Shown: piece after piece, positions 8,134-16,739 of the stretch | Numbering within the stretch: the first letter of the stretch is position 1 | Layout: every line of letters starts with the position of its first letter | NCBI RefSeq assembly: GCF_947495625.1 | Contig: NZ_CANLZW010000001.1 | Span: 62,001-126,000, forward strand | Length of the DNA: 64,000 bases | Direction: 5' to 3' | DNA from: an uncultured Cocleimonas sp. | GTDB lineage: Bacteria > Pseudomonadota > Gammaproteobacteria > Thiotrichales > Thiotrichaceae | The notes under the pieces: generated by a model | The model's database searches: none | Seen by the model: the letters and a program-made list of their open reading frames with translations, nothing else | What the model was told of the DNA's origin: nothing | Made by a program: the position numbers and the translations under genes

Positions 8134-9050
8134 TATTTATCTACCTTATTGCCAAATGCTTCTTTGGTAATTTCTGCAATACCAGAGATAGAGCCCATTA
8201 AGCTCGCTGCTTCCATTGGTAACATAATGATTTTAGAATTATCAGCTGAGGCAATATCTCTTAAAGCTTCAGTATACTTTTGCGCGACAAAATAGTTAAT
8301 GGCTTGTACATCACCTTTGGCAATTGCTTGTGAGACCATGGCAGTTGCTTTCGCTTCAGCCTCAGCTAAGCGCTCTCGTGCTTCAGCTTCTCTAAAAGCC
8401 GCTTCTTTTTCACCCTCTGCGGCTAATATTGCTGATTGTTTTATACCTTCTGCATTAAGTATTTGCGCTGCACGTGTGCCTTCTGCTTCCAGTATCAACG
8501 CGCGTTTTTCACGTTCTGCTTTCATTTGACGACCCATGGATTCAACAAGGTCAGCAGGTGGGTTGATATCTTTGATCTCAATACGAGTAACTTTAATCCC
8601 CCACGTCGCAGCTGCTTCATCGACAACCACTAATAATCTAGAGTTTATCTCGTCACGCTTGGAGAGTAATTCATCCAGGTCCATCGAACCCATCACGCTT
8701 CGAATATTAGTCATGGTGATATTAAGAACCGCACGGTACATATCGTTTACACGATAGGCTGATTTTGCTGCATCCATTACCTTGAAAAACACCACACCAT
8801 CTGCGGTTACCATGGCGTTATCTTTGGTGATTACTTCTTGCTGAGGAACATCAGTTACTTGCTCCATCATGTTCACTTTGGCTCCAATGCCGTCAATGAA
8901 TGGAATCAGAAATTGAATACCCGGCTTTAGTGTTCTGGTATAGCGACCAAAACGTTCTACGGTGTATTCCATGCCTTGTGGAACACGTTTGACGCCCATC
9001 ATTATGACTATTATTGCGAATACAACTATGGCAATGGGTAACAATTCCAT
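8133..9050 (-). CDS. qmcA: SPFH/stomatin-band 7 protein (QmcA-like)
   Basis: A 305-residue protein with an N-terminal membrane anchor (ELLPIAIVVFAIIVIMMGV) and an SPFH domain (VPQGMEYTVERFGRYTRTLKPGI). The characteristic IKDINPPADLVESMGRQMKA stretch lies near residue 155. An Ala/Glu-rich coiled coil (AEGTRAAQILNAEG, EGEKEAAFREAEARERLAEA) follows from about 175 to 240. Such proteins oligomerise in membrane domains and act with FtsH or NfeD partners. The length equals E. coli QmcA (305). It is followed directly by nfeD with a one-base overlap. The start ATG at 9050 follows AGGAGATATTC. Confidence 0.93.
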   Translation of the reverse strand: MELLPIAIVVFAIIVIMMGVKRVPQGMEYTVERFGRYTRTLKPGIQFLIPFIDGIGAKVNMMEQVTDVPQQEVITKDNAMVTADGVVFFKVMDAAKSAYRVNDMYRAVLNITMTNIRSVMGSMDLDELLSKRDEINSRLLVVVDEAAATWGIKVTRIEIKDINPPADLVESMGRQMKAEREKRALILEAEGTRAAQILNAEGIKQSAILAAEGEKEAAFREAEARERLAEAEAKATAMVSQAIAKGDVQAINYFVAQKYTEALRDIASADNSKIIMLPMEAASLMGSISGIAEITKEAFGNKVDK

Positions 9051-9208
9051 GAATATCTCCTAGTAATTCTTATAGTTATTTGAGTAATTAAAATTGATTA
9101 TATTTTAATCAATGATGGGGGCAAAACGCTTGTTTTTCAAGTAGATTCCGATTGGCCGCAGACAAAATGAATATTGTATAAGCGGTCATTAAGCGCTAGT
9201 CTTTTTCC

Positions 9209-10117
9209 ATGACTTCTGAAAATGCTTCACACTCCCCAAATATTCATCTTAAAAATTGCTGGATTGTTGGTTGTGGTGATATCGGTAAACGTGTTGCCGC
9301 GTTATTGGCTTCCGAAGATCAACTGGAAACGCAAAGTATAAAAGCGATAGTTTCTTCCACTGAATCTGTTGAACAATGCCAAACACTTAATATTGATGCC
9401 CATGCCGTTGATCTCGACAGTTCTTATTCATTGGATGGTTTTGATTTTGAAGAAGCTGCTGTCTATTACTTTGCCCCTCCTACACCTAGAGGTTGTGAAG
9501 ATCAGCGATTAAAGCAATTTCTTCAACAACTAGGCAGTGCTAAACCTCGGCGTATTGTTTTGATAAGTACCACAGGTGTTTATGGCGATAGTGCAGGCGA
9601 ATGGATTGACGAAAACTCAGCAGTAAACCCTAAAGCAGAGAGAGCAATAAGACGCTTATCCGCTGAACAAATATTGCAGGTTTGGTCTGATAAAACAGAC
9701 TCCGAATTCATGATTTTAAGAGTACCCGGAATTTATGCCAAAGAAAGATTACCACTTGAACGCCTTAAAAAAGGCTTACCGGTGATTAATGCGGATGATG
9801 CGGGTTACACAAACCGTATTCATGCTGATGACCTTGCGCAAGCGTGTGTTGCGGCCATGGAATGTAAACTTAGCAATGAAATAATCAATGTCACCGATGG
9901 CAACCCTAGCACCATGACGGATTATTTTAATAACGTAGCTGATTTTGCGGGTTTACCGCGCCCGCCACAAATCAGTCTGGAAGCAGCGGAGAAAACCTTA
10001 AGCGCAGGGATGATTTCGTATATGAAAGAGTCTCGTCGGATAAAAAATGACAAAATGCTTGAATCATTAAAAATTAAAATGCGCTATCCGGATTTGAAAA
10101 CTACCTTACAACGCTAG
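9209..10117 (+). CDS. NAD(P)-binding SDR-type epimerase/dehydratase family protein (YeeZ-like)
   Basis: A 302-residue Rossmann-fold protein. The nucleotide-binding motif GCGDIGKRVAALL sits near residue 22. The segment ISTTGVYGDSAGEWIDE near residue 125 matches the S/T...Y part of extended SDRs, though the usual YxxxK lysine is not evident. IHADDLAQACVAAM near residue 210 is typical of YeeZ-like proteins. The substrate is unknown; no neighbour suggests a pathway. No strong Shine-Dalgarno precedes the ATG at 9209. It is divergent from qmcA across about 160 bases. Confidence 0.8.
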   Translation: MTSENASHSPNIHLKNCWIVGCGDIGKRVAALLASEDQLETQSIKAIVSSTESVEQCQTLNIDAHAVDLDSSYSLDGFDFEEAAVYYFAPPTPRGCEDQRLKQFLQQLGSAKPRRIVLISTTGVYGDSAGEWIDENSAVNPKAERAIRRLSAEQILQVWSDKTDSEFMILRVPGIYAKERLPLERLKKGLPVINADDAGYTNRIHADDLAQACVAAMECKLSNEIINVTDGNPSTMTDYFNNVADFAGLPRPPQISLEAAEKTLSAGMISYMKESRRIKNDKMLESLKIKMRYPDLKTTLQR

Positions 10118-10179
10118 GTATAGCTAAGTTTTTCTGATCTTCGCTTTCATGAATCAAATCATTCTAATTATTCAATTAG

Positions 10180-10191
10180 ACCTATCTAGGT
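10180..10191. promoter_or_regulatory. Short inverted repeat upstream of rubrerythrin
   Basis: ACCTATCTAGGT is nearly palindromic and lies about 90 bases before the rubrerythrin start, with a possible -10 (TATTAT) shortly after it. This is a candidate operator, for example for a redox-sensing regulator. No consensus was recognised. Confidence 0.25.
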
Positions 10192-10280
10192 ATACTTCCT
10201 ATATTATAAAGGTCAGTTGCGTCTGCGACTTTCATAAAAATCTTACCAAAATAATTTTATAACAACCAAGGAGAAAAATT

Positions 10281-10700
10281 ATGTCTCTTAAAGGAACCAA
10301 GACTGAGCAAAACCTAAAAGATGCTTTTGCAGGTGAATCTCAGGCAAACCGTCGTTACTTATACTTTGCAGCAAAAGCTGACGTTGAAGGTTACAACGAT
10401 GTAGCTACTGTTTTCCGTTCAACTGCTGAAGGTGAAACAGGACATGCTCACGGTCATCTTGAGTATTTAGAAGAAACGGGCGATCCAGCAACAGGCCTTC
10501 CATTTGGTCCTACTGCTGACAACCTAAGAACAGCGGTTGCTGGTGAAACTCATGAGTACACAGATATGTACCCGGGAATGACTAAGCAAGCTCGTGAAGA
10601 AGGCTTTGACGAAATCGCTGATTGGTTTGAAACTCTGGGCAAAGCGGAGCGCTCACACGCCAACCGTTTCCAGAAAGCGCTAGACAATCTAGACGACTAA
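10281..10700 (+). CDS. Rubrerythrin-type diiron protein lacking the rubredoxin domain
   Basis: A 139-residue ferritin-like four-helix protein. The diiron ligand motifs are present: [15 protein letters not shown] near residue 16, [13 protein letters not shown] near 48, [16 protein letters not shown] near 90 and [10 protein letters not shown] near 121. Rubrerythrins reduce hydrogen peroxide in the cytoplasm. Here the C-terminal rubredoxin FeS4 domain is absent, so an external electron donor is needed. The next gene is a multi-[Fe-S] protein that could play that part (inference). A strong Shine-Dalgarno (AAGGAG, 8 bases before ATG) suggests high expression. A hairpin separates it from the next gene. 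Confidence 0.93.
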   Translation: MSLKGTKTEQNLKDAFAGESQANRRYLYFAAKADVEGYNDVATVFRSTAEGETGHAHGHLEYLEETGDPATGLPFGPTADNLRTAVAGETHEYTDMYPGMTKQAREEGFDEIADWFETLGKAERSHANRFQKALDNLDD

Positions 10701-10724
10701 TCTTCATTTAATTTTGAAGATTCC

Positions 10725-10751
10725 TCCCTCTCTTATTCCTTAAGAGAGGGA
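10725..10751 (+). terminator. 11-bp intercistronic hairpin after rubrerythrin
   Basis: TCCCTCTCTTA (10725-10735) pairs perfectly with TAAGAGAGGGA (10741-10751) around a 5-base loop. There is no T-run, so it is likely a partial terminator or mRNA stabiliser that sets different levels for rubrerythrin and the downstream genes. Confidence 0.5.
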
Positions 10752-10798
10752 ACACATATAAAGTATAAAGTTGGATTAAGAAACGGAATTTAATCACT

Positions 10799-12142
10799 AT
10801 GGCAGCACGTGAAGGCAATTTAGAAGCACCCACACGACATCCCTTAGACTGGAAAAATCCAGATTTTTACAACGAAGATTCGCTCAATGAAGAACTTGAG
10901 CGGGTTTATGATATCTGCCATGGCTGTCGCCGTTGTGTCAGCCTATGCGATGCATTTCCCACTTTATTTGATTTGGTCGATGAATCTGACACCTTTGAAG
11001 TCGATGGTGTCGATAAGAAAGATTTCGTAAAAGTCGTCGATCAATGTTACCTGTGCGACCTTTGTTATATGACAAAGTGCCCTTACACACCACCGCACGA
11101 GTGGAATGTCGACTTCCCTCACCTGATGCTCAGGGCAAAAGCTATTAAGCATAAGAAAGGTGATTTTAAAACTCGCGACAAGATTTTATCGGCTACCGAT
11201 AAGGTCGGAAACCTAGCTGGAATTCCGGTTGTTTCAACTATCGTTAACGCTGCGAATGAAAATGGCTTGGCCAGAAAAGCGCTACAGAAAGTGCTAGGTA
11301 TTCACCCTGATGCTACTGTTCCTAAATATCACAGTAAAACCGGCAGAAAGTTACTTGCATCAACAGTAGAAGAAAGCAAAAGCACGCACGCAGATGTTAA
11401 ACAAGCGGGCCGAACTACAGGCAAAGTAGCCATCTTCGCGACCTGTTATGGCAATCGCAATGAACCACATCTATTAGAAGATTTGGGCAAAGTACTACGC
11501 CACAATGAGATCGCAGTTTCCTTAGTCGATAAAGAAGTGTGCTGTGGCATGCCGAAGCTAGAGCTAGGCGACTTAAAATCTGTAGAACACGCTAAAAACA
11601 TCAACATCCCTGAGATGGTGAAAAAGATTGATGCAGGCTGGGACATTATCGCTCCCGTACCTTCTTGTGTTTTGATGTTCAAACAAGAATTACCGTTAAT
11701 GTTCCCTGATGATGCGGATGTACAGAAAGTAAAAGAGCACATCTTTGATCCTTTCGAATACTTGATGTTGCGTCACAAAGAAGAGCTGCTAAATATAGAC
11801 TTCAAGAAATCACTAGGCAAAATTGCATATCATGCAGCCTGTCACTTACGTGTACAAAACATGGGTTTAAAAACCAGAGACCTTTTACAGCTGGTTCAAG
11901 ATACTACGATAGAAACGATTGAGCGTTGCTCTGGTCATGACGGTACATACGCGGTCAAAGAAGAATTTCATGAGAAATCGATGAAAATCTGTCGCCCGGT
12001 TATTTCTAAAGTCCAAAAGTCGGAATCAGACTTTTACAGTAGTGACTGTCCTATGGCAGGACATCAGATAGCGAATGGCATGAAGGATGATTCAGAGCCA
12101 CAGCACCCACTAACCTTATTACGTATGGCTTACGGGCTATAA
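10799..12142 (+). CDS. (Fe-S)-binding CCG-domain protein (GlpC/HdrD-like)
   Basis: A 447-residue soluble protein. Two ferredoxin-type cluster motifs lie near residues 40 (CHGCRRCVSLC) and 83 (CYLCDLCYMTKCP). Two CCG-like cysteine domains follow, with CYGNRNEP...EVCCGMP near 247 and CHLRVQ...CSGHDGTY...DCPMAGHQ near 345-425. This is the layout of GlpC and heterodisulfide-reductase HdrD electron-transfer subunits. The cluster rubrerythrin, this protein and DUF3501 recurs in many proteobacteria (recalled, not searched). A role in electron delivery to the peroxide-reducing rubrerythrin is an inference. No catalytic partner such as GlpA is nearby. Confidence 0.88.
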   Translation: MAAREGNLEAPTRHPLDWKNPDFYNEDSLNEELERVYDICHGCRRCVSLCDAFPTLFDLVDESDTFEVDGVDKKDFVKVVDQCYLCDLCYMTKCPYTPPHEWNVDFPHLMLRAKAIKHKKGDFKTRDKILSATDKVGNLAGIPVVSTIVNAANENGLARKALQKVLGIHPDATVPKYHSKTGRKLLASTVEESKSTHADVKQAGRTTGKVAIFATCYGNRNEPHLLEDLGKVLRHNEIAVSLVDKEVCCGMPKLELGDLKSVEHAKNINIPEMVKKIDAGWDIIAPVPSCVLMFKQELPLMFPDDADVQKVKEHIFDPFEYLMLRHKEELLNIDFKKSLGKIAYHAACHLRVQNMGLKTRDLLQLVQDTTIETIERCSGHDGTYAVKEEFHEKSMKICRPVISKVQKSESDFYSSDCPMAGHQIANGMKDDSEPQHPLTLLRMAYGL

Positions 12143-12163
12143 ATCAGATTGACGGATAAAAAA

Positions 12164-12751
12164 ATGACACAACAACTCACCAGAGATGACTTACTTTCTT
12201 TAGAACAGTATCACGAACAGCGACCAGAAATTCGCGCTGCAACCATGCTTCACAAAAAGAGCCGCAATCTACCTGTTGGACCAAATGTTACGCTGTATTT
12301 CGAAGATGCAACTACCTTAAAATATCAAATTCAGGAAATTCTACGTGCCGAAAAAGTATTTGATGCAGCAGGTATTAACGAAGAATTGGAAGTCTATAAC
12401 GCAATGTTGCCAACAGGTACAAACTGGAAAGCGACGATGATGATTGAATATGTGGATGTTGAAGAAAGAGTAAAAGCATTATCTCAACTCATCGGTATTG
12501 ACCGAAAAACCTGGGTACAAGTTGAAGGATTCGACAAAGTATTCGCGATTAGCAATGAAGACTTAGAGCGCGAAACCGAAGACAAGACCTCTGCGGTGCA
12601 CTTCATGCGCTTTGAATTAACCCCAGAGATGATTGCTGCGGTTAAAGATGGCGCAGCAATTAATGTCGGTATAGATCACGAAAACTACACGCATGCGATA
12701 ACGCCAGTTCCTGAGAATTATCGTCAGGCTATGGCAAATGACCTAGCTTAA
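12164..12751 (+). CDS. DUF3501 family protein
   Basis: A 195-residue protein beginning MTQQLTRDDLLSLEQYHEQR, which matches the usual opening of DUF3501 proteins. The ATG at 12164 is therefore preferred over an upstream TTG at 12149; ACGGA 8 bases before it can serve as Shine-Dalgarno. No catalytic motif or cysteine is apparent. Function unknown, but the family is regularly encoded after rubrerythrin and the CCG-domain Fe-S protein, as here (21-base gap). The TAA stop is the first base of a dispersed repeat element, so the repeat sits directly at the gene end. Confidence 0.85.
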   Translation: MTQQLTRDDLLSLEQYHEQRPEIRAATMLHKKSRNLPVGPNVTLYFEDATTLKYQIQEILRAEKVFDAAGINEELEVYNAMLPTGTNWKATMMIEYVDVEERVKALSQLIGIDRKTWVQVEGFDKVFAISNEDLERETEDKTSAVHFMRFELTPEMIAAVKDGAAINVGIDHENYTHAITPVPENYRQAMANDLA

Positions 12752-12835
12752 AGTCACCCCCCCTACTTTGAATGAAATTACGTTTTTGTTTTTTTAAAAC
12801 GTAAATAGAATTTATGCAGAGCTAGACACTTTTTT
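12750..12835 (+). repeat. Dispersed element, one-module form (type A)
   Basis: Head AAGTCACCCCCCCTACTT at 12751-12768, module GAATGA then hairpin TTACGTTTTTG / AAAACGTAA, joint TTTATGCAGAGC, tail TAGACACTTTTTT. It abuts the DUF3501 stop codon. Confidence 0.9.
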
Positions 12836-12853
12836 ATTACTTTCTAAAAGAAT

Positions 12854-12888
12854 AAAAAAACGCCCCTTAACTATTAAGCAAAGGGGCG
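12854..12888 (-). terminator. Intrinsic terminator of the fccB-like gene
   Basis: CGCCCCTT (12861-12868) pairs with AAGGGGCG (12881-12888). On the minus strand the stem is followed by a run of seven Ts, a canonical rho-independent terminator about 60 bases after the fccB-like stop. Confidence 0.8.
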
Positions 12889-12947
12889 CTCATGCTTCCT
12901 GCAACGTCTAATTTAAAAGCATAATAAAACTACGCTATTAGTTACTC

Positions 12948-14201
12948 TTAAGAAAAAGTATCTCCAAATAAACTCTTCGACCAAACAAACATTTCTTCAT
13001 AGTTGTTTTTAGTAGCCGTAGATGCAGACCCACCAGACCCTGCGACTTTCTGAATACTGTCTGTAGCAGAATCATAACCATATACTGCAGTTAACCATGT
13101 TGCCGTATCAGCCGAAACAGGACTATAACAAGCCGAATTGGTCATCGGTGCTGCATATGGCAAGCCTCCATTTAACAAACGAATCACCGCATCGGCACAT
13201 ACCTTTGCTTCAGAATTAGCAATGTGTCCAGCTTTTGGCTGGCCTGTTCCCTGTGAATCTCCAATGACATGGATATTATTCACCATGGTTGACTCATAGC
13301 TTAAAGGGTTAACACCAGCCCAGCGATCCGCTACAGTAATGAGACCTGCAGATTTTATAATTTCTCCTGCAGACTGCTCTGGAATGATATTTAGAACATC
13401 AGCCTTGATGTCTGACATTGATTCGGTTGAAACAACTAACTGATCAGAATCTACACCAGTGATTACCACCTCTTTATGGTATTCAACAATCCCTGCATAA
13501 GTAGTATCAAATGCATGTCCGAATATTTCTTTTTCAACAAGAATATCCGCATTAGCATCTAGTACGATAACCTTTGATCCCGGCTTATTGCTTTTCAAAT
13601 AATCTGCAATAACACAGGCTCTTTCATAAGGCCCAGGAGGACAGCGGTAAGGAGCGGCAGGAATACTCATAACGAATGTTCCACCAGCCGGCATTGCTTC
13701 GAGTTGCTGCTGCAACATCGTAACTTGCTCGCCTGATTGCCATGCATGGGGTACCTTATCCAGATCATGCCCTTCTACAGGATTGAAAGTGATACCTGGG
13801 GCTAGAATCAGACGATCATACTCAAGCACCGCACCAGAACTAAGCGAAACCTTTTGAGTAACACCGTCAACACCACTAACCCAGTCAGTAATAACTTCCA
13901 CACCGTATTTTTGTGCCAGGGCGTCATAGCTAAAAGTGATTTGATCCATCGACAACTGCCCATTAAGAACCAGATTGCTCATTATTGGCGATTGGTATTT
14001 TGCTTTAGGCTCGATCAACGTTACGTTTAAATCTGGAGACCAGTGCTTTAGATATTTAGCTGCCGTAGCACCACCAAATCCACCACCTACCACAATCACT
14101 CTTGGGCCAGTTGTTGCTGCCTTTAAAATAGTAGGAAAAGATGCTAACGCTGTAGCACCACCCAGTGCCTTAAGGAAATTTCTACGTGATGAAGTATTCA
14201 T
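12948..14201 (-). CDS. fccB: FAD-dependent sulfide dehydrogenase flavoprotein (FccB/SoxF-like)
   Basis: A 417-residue secreted flavoprotein. The twin-Arg signal SSRRNFLKALGGATALASFP at the N-terminus sends it folded to the periplasm. The FAD-binding motif VIVVGGGFGGATAAKYL is near residue 34. Redox cysteines occur at CPPGPYERACVIADYL near 186 and NSACYSPVS near 360; the second belongs to the C-terminal FCSD flavin-binding domain. The family oxidises sulfide to sulfur and passes electrons to cytochrome c. The upstream gene is a cytochrome c lipoprotein whose stop overlaps this start by one base (TAATG), so the two likely form the complex. A strong terminator follows. Confidence 0.88.
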   Translation of the reverse strand: MNTSSRRNFLKALGGATALASFPTILKAATTGPRVIVVGGGFGGATAAKYLKHWSPDLNVTLIEPKAKYQSPIMSNLVLNGQLSMDQITFSYDALAQKYGVEVITDWVSGVDGVTQKVSLSSGAVLEYDRLILAPGITFNPVEGHDLDKVPHAWQSGEQVTMLQQQLEAMPAGGTFVMSIPAAPYRCPPGPYERACVIADYLKSNKPGSKVIVLDANADILVEKEIFGHAFDTTYAGIVEYHKEVVITGVDSDQLVVSTESMSDIKADVLNIIPEQSAGEIIKSAGLITVADRWAGVNPLSYESTMVNNIHVIGDSQGTGQPKAGHIANSEAKVCADAVIRLLNGGLPYAAPMTNSACYSPVSADTATWLTAVYGYDSATDSIQKVAGSGGSASTATKNNYEEMFVWSKSLFGDTFS

Positions 14202-15259
14202 TATTCACCTCCACTTTTGCTTGAAAGATTATTGAAATAGTCGTCCATGAGACGGATTTGCTCATCGGAATAACCATTCGCTTGAAGGTGCATAAGCTCT
14301 CGCTTGCTCTCTCTTTTCATCTCATCAAGATCGCCGTAAATTTCTTCACCAATCAAGTCTTCAAAACCTTTGTTTGGATTAGCGTCAGTTCGATGACATT
14401 GAGCACATTGTGCGGCCAATAATCTACCCGCTGATGGTGTAGTTACTGCAATAGGTGGGTTTTCCGTTTGATTATTCTCTTCGTCTTCCTGATCTTCCTG
14501 ATCTTCCTGATCTTCCTGATCTTCCTGATCTTCTACTTCATCCTCAACGCCATCGTTGTCATCATCAACATCATCGTCGTCTTTGATGCCATCTCTATCG
14601 TCATCATCGTCATGATCACTGTCGTCATCGTCTTTAATACCGTCTCCGTCATCATCTTCGTCATCGTGATTATTGATTTTGTCGCCATCATCATCTTCGT
14701 ACAGGTCAATGATTTCATCATCATCCTTATCAAGCGGATCAACATCTTTTTCAATGACTTTCATTGTGCTTGACGACACAGCGTCCAGATTTACTTCCGT
14801 AGGTACATCCTCAACACCATCTTCATTAACATCTGAGTTCATCGCATCTCTTGATAGCGCTAAATCCACATGCGCTAGATTGATATCACCACTAGCACTA
14901 AACGCAATACTGGCAATACCATCACTGCTGACAAATTTAATTGGGGTGATTACTTTGTTTGTTGGGTCGTCTTCATTCGTAGTCATTACAAGTCGACATG
15001 ACAAGTCTTTCGGTATTTTCAGTTCGAATGGATGCTTCGTCGTTGCATTATTTTGTGAATTTACGGCATGGTAGGACCCGTCTTCGCAGAATGCTTCTAT
15101 TAATGTACCCGGAACAGTTCCGGTTAAATTAACACTTGGTTTACTAGTAGATGAGGTAGGACTGCTATCGCTTGATGTAGCTCCTCCTCCGCCTCCCCCA
15201 CAAGCAGCTAGCACAGCCGCTGTTGAGACCATTAATGAAATGGTATATCGTTTTTTCAT
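14201..15259 (-). CDS. Acidic cytochrome c lipoprotein, partner of the FccB-like flavoprotein
   Basis: A 352-residue protein with a signal peptide ending in the lipobox LAACGGGGGG. A region of about 100 residues rich in Asp/Glu (DEDDDGDGIKDDDD-like, thrombospondin type-3 or EF-hand-like calcium repeats) spans residues about 165-265. Then comes a perfect ED-Q tripeptide repeat, and a C-terminal cytochrome c domain with one heme site CAQCH near residue 285. It likely replaces FccA as electron acceptor of the flavoprotein. The start is the ATG at 15259 because GTGGAG lies 6 bases upstream; the GTG in that Shine-Dalgarno is an in-frame alternative (15271). Confidence 0.85.
   Translation of the reverse strand: MKKRYTISLMVSTAAVLAACGGGGGGATSSDSSPTSSTSKPSVNLTGTVPGTLIEAFCEDGSYHAVNSQNNATTKHPFELKIPKDLSCRLVMTTNEDDPTNKVITPIKFVSSDGIASIAFSASGDINLAHVDLALSRDAMNSDVNEDGVEDVPTEVNLDAVSSSTMKVIEKDVDPLDKDDDEIIDLYEDDDGDKINNHDDEDDDGDGIKDDDDSDHDDDDDRDGIKDDDDVDDDNDGVEDEVEDQEDQEDQEDQEDQEDEENNQTENPPIAVTTPSAGRLLAAQCAQCHRTDANPNKGFEDLIGEEIYGDLDEMKRESKRELMHLQANGYSDEQIRLMDDYFNNLSSKSGGE
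14484..14537. repeat. 9-bp tandem repeat inside the cytochrome lipoprotein gene
   Basis: The unit TCTTCCTGA repeats about six times. On the coding (minus) strand each unit adds Gln-Glu-Asp. The units are nearly identical in DNA, so copy number can change by slippage while keeping the frame. Confidence 0.9.
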
Positions 15260-15315
15260 GGTATACTCCACTTGCTAAGTTGCTTACCTGCAAAAACTGC
15301 GGTAAGTAGTTTATC

Positions 15316-15339
15316 GACCCGGAGTTGCAGCTCCGGGTC
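15316..15339. other. GC-rich hairpin between cytochrome and DUF5666 genes
   Basis: GACCCGGAG (15316-15324) pairs with CTCCGGGTC (15331-15339) around a 6-base loop, upstream of the cytochrome lipoprotein start on the minus strand. No T-run follows on either strand, so it may be a processing site, or attenuator, rather than a terminator. Confidence 0.45.
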
Positions 15340-15479
15340 ACCCTCTTCAATCAGCACTTCTGCTGAATAAAAAAATAGTTTTTCCTTGTTTTAAAATTAT
15401 TAAATCAGCTACTGTTTTTTATTATTTATTACTGCCCTTCTTCGTCTTCACTCTCATCTTCTTCGTCGTCTTCTAGGTC

Positions 15480-16739
15480 TTATTCGTCAACTCCTTCTTC
15501 GATTTGTTCTTCTGCTTCACTCTCTTTGCGTTCGAACTTACTGGCTAGAATTTCGCCACTTGTGATTTGTACACCAACAACTTTTACTTTGTCGTTGAGT
15601 GCAAGATCAGCGAGGGTTAATGGCGAAACATTTAAGTCGCTTTCGTCGCGCATTATGGTTTCAGAGTCGATAACCACAGTTTTTCCTGACACTATTACTT
15701 TATTAGTACCCAGGTCGACATTCTCGATAAAGCCTTCGTACTCATCCAGCTCATCTTCATTTTCTTCAAACTCAATTGATTCAGCGACAATGACTCCTGC
15801 ACTGTTCGTTTTTCCTTCTAGTTCTATAAAAGCGCCTAGAGTTAGGTCATTGATATCCCCATCCGAATATTCTGTATTCGTATCTGTAGTCACCGTTAAA
15901 CCATTAACATCGAAATCAGTGGCCGAATTAAATCGCGTAATCTGACCTTCAATTTTGGCTTCTGTACCTTCATCAAATTCATAAGTTTCATCTTCTAACT
16001 CAACTTTGTCTGCAATCAAAACATTGCCAACAATCAGCGAGTCACTTTCAACTTCTACAAACAAACCATCCCTAAGTTCAACTGAACCAAAATCTTCAAG
16101 CTTGGCTCCAGAATAATCAATGATGAGATCGTTTATAGCGAAGGTCATAGTGCTAGCATCTAGATTTGAAACAGTTCCCTTCAACTCATATTCCGAGGTT
16201 CCCGGAATAAAATCAGTTGTTTTAAGTTTGATGCTGGTTGCCTGAATATCTCCGTTGGCATCTTTAAATCCAGATACTTCAATAATATTCCCTACTATCA
16301 ACGTAGAGAGATCAGTAAAACCTATTAAGACAGTAAGCGAGTTTGTGATGACTTTTTGTCCTAATACTTCCAGACTCAATCCATCTGAAGTAACTACTGT
16401 TACTGAACCTTCAATTTCATTGGTAAAAGCAACTTCTTCAGCAATACCACTAAGCCCAGAGTTGTCAATCTTGCCTTTTATGACGACAAACTCTCCGACA
16501 CTATATTCTTCCTGACCGGTTGCTGGTATACCGTCACGTATAAAGCTAGCACTATCCACATCAAAACGTACACCATCGACAATGATGCTTCCAAAATTAC
16601 TGATTCTACCCATTGTTATGCCAGTGCCGCTGATACCACCATCGGCGACGGTCGTGCCTCCACCTCCGCAGCCATGAAACAAAATAGACGCCGATAGGAA
16701 AATAATACTTAGAAAAGCTCTCTGATATTTTTTAATCAT
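15480..16739 (-). CDS. DUF5666 lipoprotein
   Basis: A 419-residue lipoprotein with a signal peptide and lipobox LFHGCGGGG. The body consists of about five repeated beta-rich DUF5666 units, recognisable by phrases such as VEVESDSLIVG, AKIEGQITRF and AFIELEGKTN. These are small beta-barrels of unknown function outside the inner membrane. The ATG at 16739 with Shine-Dalgarno AGAGGT is preferred over an upstream GTG at 16793; it overlaps the end of the DUF6502 gene by 8 bases. The TAA stop at 15480-15482 is followed in frame by 16 strongly acidic codons and then a second TAA. Confidence 0.85.
   Translation of the reverse strand: MIKKYQRAFLSIIFLSASILFHGCGGGGTTVADGGISGTGITMGRISNFGSIIVDGVRFDVDSASFIRDGIPATGQEEYSVGEFVVIKGKIDNSGLSGIAEEVAFTNEIEGSVTVVTSDGLSLEVLGQKVITNSLTVLIGFTDLSTLIVGNIIEVSGFKDANGDIQATSIKLKTTDFIPGTSEYELKGTVSNLDASTMTFAINDLIIDYSGAKLEDFGSVELRDGLFVEVESDSLIVGNVLIADKVELEDETYEFDEGTEAKIEGQITRFNSATDFDVNGLTVTTDTNTEYSDGDINDLTLGAFIELEGKTNSAGVIVAESIEFEENEDELDEYEGFIENVDLGTNKVIVSGKTVVIDSETIMRDESDLNVSPLTLADLALNDKVKVVGVQITSGEILASKFERKESEAEEQIEEGVDE

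Noticed and set aside
14468-14773. Open frames opposite the acidic cytochrome region (hydrophobic Ile/Val-rich)
   Set aside because: They are the mirror of Asp/Glu codons on the real gene's other strand and have no start signals.
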